From Rhizobium bangladeshense (GTDB lineage: Bacteria; Pseudomonadota; Alphaproteobacteria; Rhizobiales; Rhizobiaceae), in contig NZ_LYPL01000014.1 in assembly GCF_001662075.1 (NCBI RefSeq), positions 114,231 through 178,230 on the forward strand: DNA of 64,000 nt, written 5' to 3'. Position 1 is the first letter of the stretch, and each line of letters opens with the position of its first letter. Shown here one piece after another: positions 1 through 9,131 of the stretch. The position numbers and the translations under genes were made by a program. Below the pieces are notes generated by a model, which had not been told where the DNA came from, searched no databases, and saw only the letters and a list, made by a program, of their open reading frames with translations.

Positions 1-55
1 TGCCCCCGACAAGGCCTCGTGGAAGGTGCTGCGCCGTGAGGTGGTTACTGTTTGA
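1..55 (+). CDS. C-terminal end of an unidentified protein (partial)
   Basis: An open frame runs from the left edge and ends with TGA at 53-55, reading APDKASWKVLRREVVTV before the stop. Only about 17 residues are inside the window, so the family cannot be named. The codon use looks like that of the neighbouring genes, but the fragment is too short to be certain that it is coding. Confidence 0.35.
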   Translation, partial: APDKASWKVLRREVVTV

Positions 56-130
56 ACGCATGAAAACCGGCCGCAGAGCGTATCCTGCGACGGGAGTTCA
101 TTCGGATAAGGTGCATCGGCGGCTCGCGCC

Positions 131-608
131 CTATTCCGTGTAGAGCTTTTCCATGCGGAAATTTTCCAGGCTTTGCCCGCGTTTCTCCACGGTTTGCCTC
201 GTTATCACGCGGAAACCCCTGCGCTCGAAAAATGGTCGGGCGGTTCGGCTCGCTTCCGTATAAATTCGCGTGAATCCGAGGTTCAAAGCTTCCTTCTCGA
301 CCCTGCTCAACAGGCGGCTTGCGATACCGAGGCCCTGAAAATCAGGGTGTACGAAGATCATGTCCAGGCATCCGTCTCCGGTCAGGTCGGAAAACCCCAC
401 CGGCACTCCATCGATATCCGCGATCCAGCCAGGCCTGCTTATTCGGCGCTGCGCCCACAGGCTGCGATCTTCCACCTTTGCCCAAGCCTCGATCTGAGCG
501 GGCAAATAGTCTTTCGATGAAACCTCCCGAATGGCGCGCAGAAAAATCTCGATCGTCGCGTCCGAATCGCTTTGGCGCGTAAGGCCTGATCAGAATTCGG
601 TCGTCCAT
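131..608 (-). pseudogene. GNAT-family N-acetyltransferase with an apparent frameshift
   Basis: The main frame (from 505 downwards) carries a GNAT core: a beta4-alpha3 segment VHPDFQGLGIASRLL with the acetyl-CoA loop QGLGIA, then ARPFFERRGFRV near the end. It has no ATG. A normal GNAT N-terminus, MDDRILIRPYA, starts at ATG 608 behind an AAAGG ribosome site, but in a different frame. The correct frame resumes as QSDSDATIEIFLRAI, so one extra base near 568-580 separates the two halves, and a TGA blocks the downstream frame just upstream. It lies 38 bp downstream of the efflux pump genes on the same strand. It is either a true pseudogene or a single-base sequencing error. The substrate is unknown. 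Confidence 0.7.
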
Positions 609-646
609 CGGAAATGCCTTTCGCGCTGACGCCAATGATTTCGATG

Positions 647-1927
647 TCAGAAGTGCGCCGCACCCGGATCGAGCTGCGGGCTGTCTCCGGGATGAGTGAA
701 GAGCTTGCCGTTCTCGGCCCAGAGGGTGGCTGCGATTGTCACCAGGCCGAAGAGCGCGAAGCCGCCGAAAAGAGGCTGCACCGTGCCGTTGAACATCTGG
801 CCGACCAAGCCGCCGAGGATGGCGCCTGCCGTCGTCGAGACGAAACCGGTGATGGCGGTCGCCGTCCCGGCGAGATTGCCCATCGGCTCAAGGCTGATGG
901 CGGTGAAATTGGTGGCGATCACGGCAAACATCATCAGCACGATGGTGAAGATGCTGTAGGCGGTGGCGAAATCCGCCTTGCCGGCCAGTGCAATGAGAAA
1001 GCCTGCTGCCGACAGTGCCGTGAAGATCAGCAGCGCTGCATGCGAAATGCGGCGCATGCCGAATTTGCGGACGAAGAAGCCATTGGCGAAATTGGCCACT
1101 GCAATGCCGCCGGCGGTCGCCGCAAAGGCGATCGGCAGCCAATCGCCGAGGCCGTAGACCTCGCCGAAGACCTGCTGCACTGAGATCACGTAGGCGCTGA
1201 TGACGCCGGTGAACATGGTGAGACCGATCATGTAGCCTGAGGTAATGCGGTTCGTGAGCACGGTCTTGAAGCCGTCGGTGACTGAGTTGACCGACAGCGG
1301 CAGGCGTTCTTCCGGCGGCAGCGATTCCTTCAGCCGCAGAAGTGCCCAGACGAAGAGGATGGTGGCGACGGCGCCGAGCAGAATGAAGATCCAATGCCAG
1401 TTGGCATAAAGGATGACGAGCTGGCCCACCGAGGGTGCGACGATCGGCACGATCATGAAGACGATCATGACATAGGACATGACGCGGGCCATTTCGCGGC
1501 CGCCGAAGCAGTCGCGGACGATGGCCATGGTGGTGATGCGCACCGCCGCGCCGCCGACGCCCTGAACGAAGCGCATGAGGAGCAGCATTTCGAAGCTGCC
1601 GGTGGCGGCAGCGGCAAACATTGCGACCACATAACAGGCGAGACCGCCGAGCAGGATGTTGCGGCGGCCGAACGTATCGGAAAGGCTGCCGAAGAATATC
1701 TGCGAAACGCCGAAGCCGAGAAAGAAGACGCCGATGATGAGCTGGGCGTCGTTGGTGCTGGTGACGCCGAGGGAGCGGCCGATATTGGGCAATGCCGGCA
1801 GCATGCTGTCGATCGCCATGGCAATGCTGGCCGTCATGATCGCAATGGTAACGACGAATTCAGCGAAGCCCATGCCGATACGACGGGAGCCTTGGTTTTC
1901 CTGGTGCGGTTTATGCAGCGATGTCAT
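647..1927 (-). CDS. MFS multidrug efflux transporter, Bcr/CflA type (second of tandem pair)
   Basis: This 426-residue inner-membrane protein has about 12 hydrophobic segments and belongs to the major facilitator superfamily, DHA1 drug:H+ antiporters. The Bcr/CflA signature is visible at the start (DSMLPALPNIGRSLGV) and in the loop between helices 2 and 3 (GSLSDTFGRRNILLGG). The ATG at 1927 was chosen because MTSLHKP begins a family-like N-terminus; the frame stays open upstream only because it overlaps the preceding gene. It follows its paralogue by 35 bp, so the two are probably co-transcribed. The two proteins are clearly related along their length, suggesting local duplication. The exported compound cannot be inferred. 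Confidence 0.88.
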   Translation of the reverse strand: MTSLHKPHQENQGSRRIGMGFAEFVVTIAIMTASIAMAIDSMLPALPNIGRSLGVTSTNDAQLIIGVFFLGFGVSQIFFGSLSDTFGRRNILLGGLACYVVAMFAAAATGSFEMLLLMRFVQGVGGAAVRITTMAIVRDCFGGREMARVMSYVMIVFMIVPIVAPSVGQLVILYANWHWIFILLGAVATILFVWALLRLKESLPPEERLPLSVNSVTDGFKTVLTNRITSGYMIGLTMFTGVISAYVISVQQVFGEVYGLGDWLPIAFAATAGGIAVANFANGFFVRKFGMRRISHAALLIFTALSAAGFLIALAGKADFATAYSIFTIVLMMFAVIATNFTAISLEPMGNLAGTATAITGFVSTTAGAILGGLVGQMFNGTVQPLFGGFALFGLVTIAATLWAENGKLFTHPGDSPQLDPGAAHF

Positions 1928-1962
1928 GTGGTGAAATCCTGGATGCGGACGAGGTCGGCCTT

Positions 1963-3210
1963 TCAAACGGACGGATTGTGCTGCTGGAAGAGGCGGCCCT
2001 TCTCGGCAATCAGCACGAAGACCAACCCGGCGATCGAGACAGCGAAATAACCGGCGACCATCGGCAGCGCAGTGCCATCGAAGGCCTGGCCGATGCCGGC
2101 GCCGATGATGGCGCCGCCGACGGTGCTCATGAAGCCGAGCACGGAGGAGGCGGTGCCGGCGACATGGCCGAGCGGCTCCATGGCAAGCGAGTTGAAGTTC
2201 GAGCCGATCCAGCCGAACTGGAACATGGCCAGACCGAAGAAGGTGATGAACAAGGCGAAGGGCATCGGCTCGGAACTCGCCATCTGGACGATCAGCCAGA
2301 TGGTGTTGATGGCGATGAAGCCGATCAGCGAGCCGTGCGACAGGCGACGCATGCCGAGCTTGCCGACGAAGCGCGAGTTGAAGAAGGATGACAGTGACAT
2401 GAAGATCGCCACGCCGGCGAAGGCGACGGGGAAATAGACGCCGAGACCGTAAATGCCGACATAGACCTGCTGAGCGGAATTGATGAAGCCGAACAGCGCG
2501 CCGAAGATGAAGGTGCTGGCGATCGTATAGCAGAGCGCCACGCGATTGGTCAGCACGAGCTTGAAGGCACCGAAGATCGAGCGGGCGGTGAAGGGGCGGA
2601 CATTCCGCGGATGCAGGGTTTCCGGCAGGCGAACGTAAGCCCAGACGGCGATACCGGTCGCCATGGCGGCAATGAAGAGGAAGATCAGGTGCCAATTGCC
2701 GAAGAACATGACGACCTGGCCGGCGCCGGGCGCGATCACCGGCACGATCATGAAGACCATCATGATCAGCGACATGACCTCGGCCATCTGCCGGCCGCCA
2801 TAGATATCGCGGACAATGGAGACGGTGATGACGCGGGTTGCGGCCGAACCAACGCCCTGCAGGAAGCGCAGGGCGAGCAACCCGGCAAAAGAGGGGACGA
2901 AGACGATACAGATGGCGGACAGGATGTAGATGACGAGACCGATCAACAGCGGCGTGCGGCGGCCGAAGCGGTCGGAGAGCGGCCCGTAGAACAGCTGAGC
3001 GCAGCCGAAACCGAGCAGATAGGTGGAGACGACGAATTGTCGATGATTTTCGCTCTCGACGCCGAGGCTCGCCCCGATCTGCTGCAGCGCCGGCAGCATG
3101 ATGTCGATCGCCAGAGAATTTACGGCCATCAGGAAAGCGGCGAGCGCGATGAATTCACGCTTGCCCATGGGCAGGCGGCCCGCGGACACGGCTTGTGATG
3201 AATCTGTCAC
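1963..3210 (-). CDS. MFS multidrug efflux transporter, Bcr/CflA type (first of tandem pair)
   Basis: A 415-residue major facilitator protein with the same layout as its downstream paralogue: DIMLPALQQIGASLGV in helix 1, GPLSDRFGRRTPLLIG in the helix 2-3 loop, and about 12 membrane spans. It starts with GTG at 3210 (MTDSSQ), with GGGAA about nine bases upstream. It is probably a proton-driven drug or metabolite exporter in the inner membrane. A palindrome, TTGTGA-N8-TCACAA, covers the start codon and could be a regulatory site. Running the two paralogues in tandem might widen the substrate range, but no regulator gene sits beside them. Confidence 0.88.
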   Translation of the reverse strand: MTDSSQAVSAGRLPMGKREFIALAAFLMAVNSLAIDIMLPALQQIGASLGVESENHRQFVVSTYLLGFGCAQLFYGPLSDRFGRRTPLLIGLVIYILSAICIVFVPSFAGLLALRFLQGVGSAATRVITVSIVRDIYGGRQMAEVMSLIMMVFMIVPVIAPGAGQVVMFFGNWHLIFLFIAAMATGIAVWAYVRLPETLHPRNVRPFTARSIFGAFKLVLTNRVALCYTIASTFIFGALFGFINSAQQVYVGIYGLGVYFPVAFAGVAIFMSLSSFFNSRFVGKLGMRRLSHGSLIGFIAINTIWLIVQMASSEPMPFALFITFFGLAMFQFGWIGSNFNSLAMEPLGHVAGTASSVLGFMSTVGGAIIGAGIGQAFDGTALPMVAGYFAVSIAGLVFVLIAEKGRLFQQHNPSV

Positions 3211-3235
3211 AATGAAATTCCCATAAACAGGTCAA

Positions 3236-3256
3236 GGCGCTGCTGGCTGCAGCGCC
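3236..3256 (-). other. Strong hairpin between grxD and the efflux pair
   Basis: Eight-base perfect arms, GGCGCTGC and GCAGCGCC, enclose a five-base loop. The hairpin lies upstream of the efflux gene start at 3210 and downstream (in genomic position) of the grxD stop at 3306. No U-tract follows on the minus strand, so a simple intrinsic terminator is not obvious. It may attenuate or stabilise the transcript. Confidence 0.35.
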
Positions 3257-3305
3257 TCGAACTCGAGAAACAGATTTGGAAACCGGGCGGACGTCCGGTG
3301 ACCGG

Positions 3306-3641
3306 TCAGGCGGCGCCGCGAACGGTGACGCCGTTTTCCTGGAGATGCTGTTGCAGCTCACCGGCCTGGAACATTTCCCGGACGATGTCGCAGCCGCCGA
3401 TGAACTGGCCCTTTACGTAAAGCTGCGGGATCGTCGGCCAGTTGGAATAATCCTTGATGCCCTGGCGGATCTCCGAATCGGCGAGCACGTTGATGCCCTT
3501 GTAGTCGACGCCGATGTAATCGAGAATCTGCACGACCTGGCCGGAGAAACCGCACTGCGGAAACTGCGGCGTGCCCTTCATAAAGAGGACGACGTCGTTG
3601 CTCTTGATTTCGTTGTCGATGAATTCGTGAATGCCGCTCAT
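3306..3641 (-). CDS. grxD: Monothiol glutaredoxin, Grx4/GrxD type (CGFS)
   Basis: A 111-residue protein containing the CGFS active site in GTPQFPQCGFSGQVVQIL, plus the glutathione-binding segments WPTIPQLYVKGQFIGGCDI. CGFS glutaredoxins bind a [2Fe-2S] cluster with glutathione, usually with a BolA partner, and deliver clusters or report iron status. The start at 3641 is preferred over an ATG six codons upstream because AAAGGA lies at ribosome-site distance. bolA (5778-6011) is on the same strand but is separated from grxD by a basic-protein gene and an oppositely oriented membrane-protein gene. The suf operon later in the window is the matching assembly machinery. Confidence 0.94.
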   Translation of the reverse strand: MSGIHEFIDNEIKSNDVVLFMKGTPQFPQCGFSGQVVQILDYIGVDYKGINVLADSEIRQGIKDYSNWPTIPQLYVKGQFIGGCDIVREMFQAGELQQHLQENGVTVRGAA

Positions 3642-3874
3642 GGGACCTGATCCTTTCAACGGGCGGGTTAAAGGCCCACCGTTTCAATCGTTGTCCTTAG
3701 ATAGCATGTGACAGCAGGAATTCCAGACGCCCAAACCAAAAAAAGACCGATCTGGTCAGGCCACTCGGCGATGTTGCTATCACGTTACGGTTGTCGGGCT
3801 GAATGGGCCTGCATCCGGTCAATTTCGACGTCGCCGCGGGGCCGGGTTCAGCGGTCGGATAATTGCGCCATGCC

Positions 3875-4105
3875 TCAGCTGCGGCGCTGGCGGCTGCGAC
3901 CGGCGGCTGTGCGTCGCTTGCTGACCTGTTTGCGGGCAGGTTTGCGCTTGGCGGAAGTCGTCTTTCGGGCGGCAGCCGTTGTCGCAGCGGGGCGCGCCTT
4001 GCGCCTTCTGCGCTTCGTCGCGATGCGGCCGGTGGTTTTCTTCAGGATTTCCTTCAGCACGCTATCGACGACGCCTGATATCAATTCTTTGACAAGATCG
4101 GCCAC
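3875..4105 (-). CDS. Small very basic protein, possibly nucleic-acid binding
   Basis: This 76-residue frame begins with GTG at 4105 behind a strong ribosome site, GGAGGGG. Residues 1-25 form a likely amphipathic helix (MADLVKELISGVVDSVLKEI). The rest is almost all Lys, Arg, Ala, Thr and Ser (KRRRRKARPAATTAAARKTT), resembling the tails of bacterial histone H1-like or HU-extension proteins. The family was not recognised. It lies between bolA and grxD on the same strand. Compositional bias alone can produce such open frames in GC-rich DNA; the good ribosome site is the main argument that it is real. Confidence 0.6.
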   Translation of the reverse strand: MADLVKELISGVVDSVLKEILKKTTGRIATKRRRRKARPAATTAAARKTTSAKRKPARKQVSKRRTAAGRSRQRRS

Positions 4106-4270
4106 AAAACCCCTCCGTTCACGGTGGAAACGACATGGCTGCTATTGAATTCCTGATGACTTCGGTTAGCAAGACGCCTTCGAGACCATACCTGCTTTTT
4201 CGCCGAGATCGGCGCCACAGCAGCCGGATCGCACAAACATGCCGGCCATTCGCCCGGCCGAAAGAACGGA

Positions 4271-5695
4271 ATGAGATTGATAAAAAAGCGGGTCGTCCTG
4301 CATTTTCCGGGCTTCGAGCCGCTTGACGGCGTTGCCCACCGGGCGCGCTACGAGCGCTCAGCCAGACAGAGTTCCGCCGTTTGGGGCTATTCGCTCGAGA
4401 TCGGAACGTCGGACGGCAGCGACCCACTCAGTTTCGAGGTTTCGGCCAGCGGCGCGGCGCCTGGGGCACCCGAGATGGCGCCCGGGGAAGAGCCTACTCC
4501 TGCCACTTGGCGGACGAAGAGCCGGATACACATGATCGATCACGACACGTTCGTGCGCAGGCTGCGTAGCGGCAATACGCTGAGCCAGATTGTTGCGGGT
4601 TTTCGCAGCTGCGCCCAGATCATGGTCGAAGGCGGCATGCGGGGCTATTTCCGTCGTGCCTGGCGCTTCGGCCTGTTCTTCCTCTTTCCGTTCCTGCTGA
4701 CGGCGCTGGCGATCGCGCTGACGGCGCAGATCGCCGTCGCGCCCTATAGTCTCGGCCTTTCGCCCTGGCACATGCTGTGGAGCGGGCCGCTGGCGCTCTG
4801 CTTCTTCATCTTCGCCTTCCTGCCGTTTTCCGAACGCTTCCACACGCTGCATCTCTTTGCCGATTGGCAAATGGCTGTGGCGCTCGGCCGCATGCACCGG
4901 GCGGATTTCAACGATTGGCTGGAGGACCGGGCCACCGCCGTACGCAAGGCGCTTGATGAGGAGGCAGATGAATATGTGATCTCCTCGCACAGTATGGGAT
5001 CGAACGTGGCCGCCCATGTCATCGGCATGTTGCTGGAAAGGGAGCCGGAGATCTTCAAGGGCAAACGTGTAGTGTTTGCAACGCTCGGCAGCGCCATTCT
5101 GCAATGCGCGCTGCTGTCATCGGCAAGCCTCCTGCGCGCCCGCGTCGGCTTGATTGCCCGCTGCCCGGAGATTTCGTGGCTTGATGTGCAGTGCCTTACT
5201 GACTCGATCAATTTCTATAAAGTGCCGGTTGTCGCCGTCTGCGGCCACCCGGACGCGCCCCCGGCGAAGATGCTCCTGATCCGCGTCAAGCAGATGCTGA
5301 CGCGCGAACATTACCGCAAGATCCGCAAGGATCAGCTGCGCGTCCATCGGCAATATGTGCTGGGGCCGGATTTGAAGGCGTCCTTCGACTTCACGCTGCT
5401 GACATCGGGGCCGGTGCCGGCTTCGGTGTTTGCTTATCCGGAGCAGGACAGGTTGCCGGCACCGAGTTCGTTGGTGGGTTCTTTTGGGGGACTCGATTTA
5501 ATTCGAGCCCGCCAGAGCGTCGAGATCAATGACCCCTCCGTCATGCTCGGCCTGAGCCGAGTATCCCCGCCGCATCGATCAGCAGCAGTCGCATGGATCC
5601 CAGGCTGCAGGCCTGGGATGACGGAGAGTGTGGTTGGCGTTCTCGCCAAGCTCGCTGCCAGCGTACAAAGAGACATCGCAGCAGGTGCTTCATAG
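4271..5695 (+). CDS. Membrane protein with a serine-hydrolase-like motif; 3' end altered by a REP pair
   Basis: A 474-residue protein starting with MRLIKKRVVLHFPGFEPLDG. Two hydrophobic helices lie near residues 128-180 (RFGLFFLFPFLLTALAIAL and the following segment). After them comes SSHSMGSNVAAHV, an S-H-S-M-G-S element like the nucleophile elbow (GxSxG) of alpha/beta hydrolases, so a membrane-anchored esterase-like enzyme is possible. Function is unknown. From about residue 420 the frame reads through two inverted REP palindromes (AWIPGCRPGMTES is translated repeat), so the native C-terminus was probably shorter. It is convergent to bolA and splits the bolA-grxD neighbourhood. Confidence 0.75.
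   Translation: MRLIKKRVVLHFPGFEPLDGVAHRARYERSARQSSAVWGYSLEIGTSDGSDPLSFEVSASGAAPGAPEMAPGEEPTPATWRTKSRIHMIDHDTFVRRLRSGNTLSQIVAGFRSCAQIMVEGGMRGYFRRAWRFGLFFLFPFLLTALAIALTAQIAVAPYSLGLSPWHMLWSGPLALCFFIFAFLPFSERFHTLHLFADWQMAVALGRMHRADFNDWLEDRATAVRKALDEEADEYVISSHSMGSNVAAHVIGMLLEREPEIFKGKRVVFATLGSAILQCALLSSASLLRARVGLIARCPEISWLDVQCLTDSINFYKVPVVAVCGHPDAPPAKMLLIRVKQMLTREHYRKIRKDQLRVHRQYVLGPDLKASFDFTLLTSGPVPASVFAYPEQDRLPAPSSLVGSFGGLDLIRARQSVEINDPSVMLGLSRVSPPHRSAAVAWIPGCRPGMTESVVGVLAKLAASVQRDIAAGAS
5537..5625. repeat. Inverted pair of REP-type palindromes (REPIN-like)
   Basis: Two hairpins face each other. The left one is TCCGTCAT, stem CTCGGC-CTGA-GCCGAG, then TATC (5537-5565). The right one is GGATC, stem CCCAGGC-TGCAG-GCCTGGG, then ATGACGGA (5595-5625). 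Their outer ends are the same TCCGTCAT / ATGACGGA that bound the GIY-YIG unit at 42828-43256, while the stems differ but stay paired. The pair is translated as the tail of the upstream membrane protein. Confidence 0.7.
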
Positions 5696-5777
5696 CCCGA
5701 CACTTACTACGCCCTCCCTTACCGCCGTACTTGAAATAGGAATGAGAAGCGGAGAGGGTGGCGGGCTACCTCAATTG

Positions 5778-6011
5778 TCAATCCGGCGCCGAGGTCTGCA
5801 GTGCGAGCGCGTGCAACACGCCGCCCATATTGCCCTTTAGCGCCTCGTAGACCATCTGGTGCTGCTGTACGCGGCTCTTGCCGCGGAAGGCTTCGGCGAC
5901 GACTTCGGCGGCGTAGTGATCGCCGTCGCCCGCCAGATCGCGGATCGTCACCTTGGCACCGGGAATCCCAGCCTTGATCATGTCTTCGATATCGCCGGGT
6001 TTCATGGCCAT
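5778..6011 (-). CDS. bolA: BolA-family protein
   Basis: A 77-residue protein, MAMKPGDIEDMIKAGIPG..., with the BolA helix-turn-helix-like core: DGDHYAAEVVAEAFRGKSRVQQHQMVYEALKG. The conserved histidines in DGDHYAAEVV and the RVQQHQMVY helix, which bind the shared cluster with CGFS glutaredoxins, are visible. It acts in the cytoplasm with Grx4 in iron-sulfur cluster trafficking or iron sensing. The start at 6011 lies 19 bp after the purL stop, so it is probably co-transcribed with purL. A purL-bolA-grxD order is what I recall from many alphaproteobacteria; here grxD is about 2.1 kb further on. Confidence 0.93.
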   Translation of the reverse strand: MAMKPGDIEDMIKAGIPGAKVTIRDLAGDGDHYAAEVVAEAFRGKSRVQQHQMVYEALKGNMGGVLHALALQTSAPD

Positions 6012-6030
6012 GATCGTTACTCCTTGCGCA

Positions 6031-8262
<2,232 letters not shown>

Positions 8263-8325
8263 GAGCGGAAAGTCCCTGGCGCGTTTTGCGCTGTCTTTAG
8301 CTTAAGTAGCGGCGGCGCGCGACAG

Positions 8326-8415
8326 AAAAAAGCCTGCCGTCAACAGAGTGAACTGACTCCCGAAAGTTGGACACCCAACTTCGGGGGCAGTTCACAGGGG
8401 CGGGCAGGCTTTTTT
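8326..8415. terminator. Bidirectional terminator with a nested inverted repeat in its loop
   Basis: Outer arms AAAAAAGCCTGCC (8326-8338) and GGCAGGCTTTTTT (8403-8415) form a G+C stem flanked by A and T runs, so it can end transcription from either direction, mainly the pagL-like gene on the minus strand. The loop is not short: it contains a second long hairpin at 8348-8395. Confidence 0.8.
8348..8395. repeat. Nested 48-bp imperfect inverted repeat resembling paired IS ends
   Basis: The left arm GTGAACTGACTCCCGAAAGTTGG and the right arm CCAACTTCGGGGGCAGTTCAC are separated by only four bases (ACAC). The TGAACTG.CCCC outer sequence is like the TG...CA terminal repeats of IS3-family elements found in rhizobia. 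Two ends placed back to back would be a solo or MITE-like remnant. It sits precisely inside the terminator stem. Confidence 0.55.
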
Positions 8416-8433
8416 CGTAAAGGCGGCAATTGC

Positions 8434-9009
8434 TCAGAACTTGTAGCCGATCTGGATACCGGCGCGCGTCATGCCGTCATTCGGGCCGTCGCAGAGATTG
8501 GCATGCGAGGAGTGGGCAATCTGGGCCATTACGTTCCAATGCGGGGTGAAACGGTAGCCGGCGCCGGCATATTCGTGGAAGAGGACGCGGCAGCCAAATT
8601 CCGGGCCGTCATCATTGTTGTCCAGGTCGCCGGTGTGGATGACGCCGCCGAAGCCGGCTTCGGCAAAGAACTTCTCGTTGAGATCGACAGTCCAGGTGAA
8701 GCCGGTGAAGAATTGGGTGGCTTCACCCGCGGTGCCGATCGAGGTGCCGAGATGGACACGGGGACGCAGCAACTGTTGCTGCCAGCCGACGGCCTGCTCG
8801 TATCCGAAAGGATCGAAGAGGGCAGTGATTTCGGGAAAGACGCCGTCTTCCCGGGAATGTCCCGATTGCAGTGAGGTCGAGACCCCGAAACGCAGTTCAT
8901 CAAATATCTGCTCGCCGGCGGACGCCGAGCCTGCGACGATGCCGGCTGCCGCTGCCAATAACGCCGTAGTCAAAAAACGCAACACGAAGCTTCCGAAGTC
9001 CGCACTCAT
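8434..9009 (-). CDS. pagL: PagL-like outer-membrane protein (lipid A 3-O-deacylase / acyloxyacyl hydrolase family)
   Basis: A 191-residue beta-barrel protein with a signal peptide (FLRFLTTALLAAAAGIVAGSASA) and a C-terminal aromatic residue typical of outer-membrane barrels (GIQIGYKF). The stretch MAQIAHSSHANLC carries the His-x-Ser arrangement of PagL-type deacylases, which remove the 3-O-acyl chain from lipid A; the acidic member of the triad was not placed with confidence. ATG 9009 is chosen over an upstream start because AAGGGG precedes it at proper distance. It stands alone, ended by the terminator at 8326-8415. Lipid A remodelling is the likely role, inferred from the family only. Confidence 0.78.
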   Translation of the reverse strand: MSADFGSFVLRFLTTALLAAAAGIVAGSASAGEQIFDELRFGVSTSLQSGHSREDGVFPEITALFDPFGYEQAVGWQQQLLRPRVHLGTSIGTAGEATQFFTGFTWTVDLNEKFFAEAGFGGVIHTGDLDNNDDGPEFGCRVLFHEYAGAGYRFTPHWNVMAQIAHSSHANLCDGPNDGMTRAGIQIGYKF

Positions 9010-9131
9010 TTGCTGCCCCTTGATTCGCGTCAGGCGAGAATATCGAAGAGGTAGCATGCAGATTGAGTCGGTAAACCGCTGCGAATAGCCCCAGGCATTT
9101 TTTGTAGATTATGACGTGTATTTGCAACAGG

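Noticed and set aside
647..2695. A 682-residue fused efflux protein
   Set aside because: The frame simply stays open upstream of ATG 1927 through the out-of-frame 3' part of the preceding pump gene. The N-terminal 250 residues are Arg/His-rich shadow sequence.
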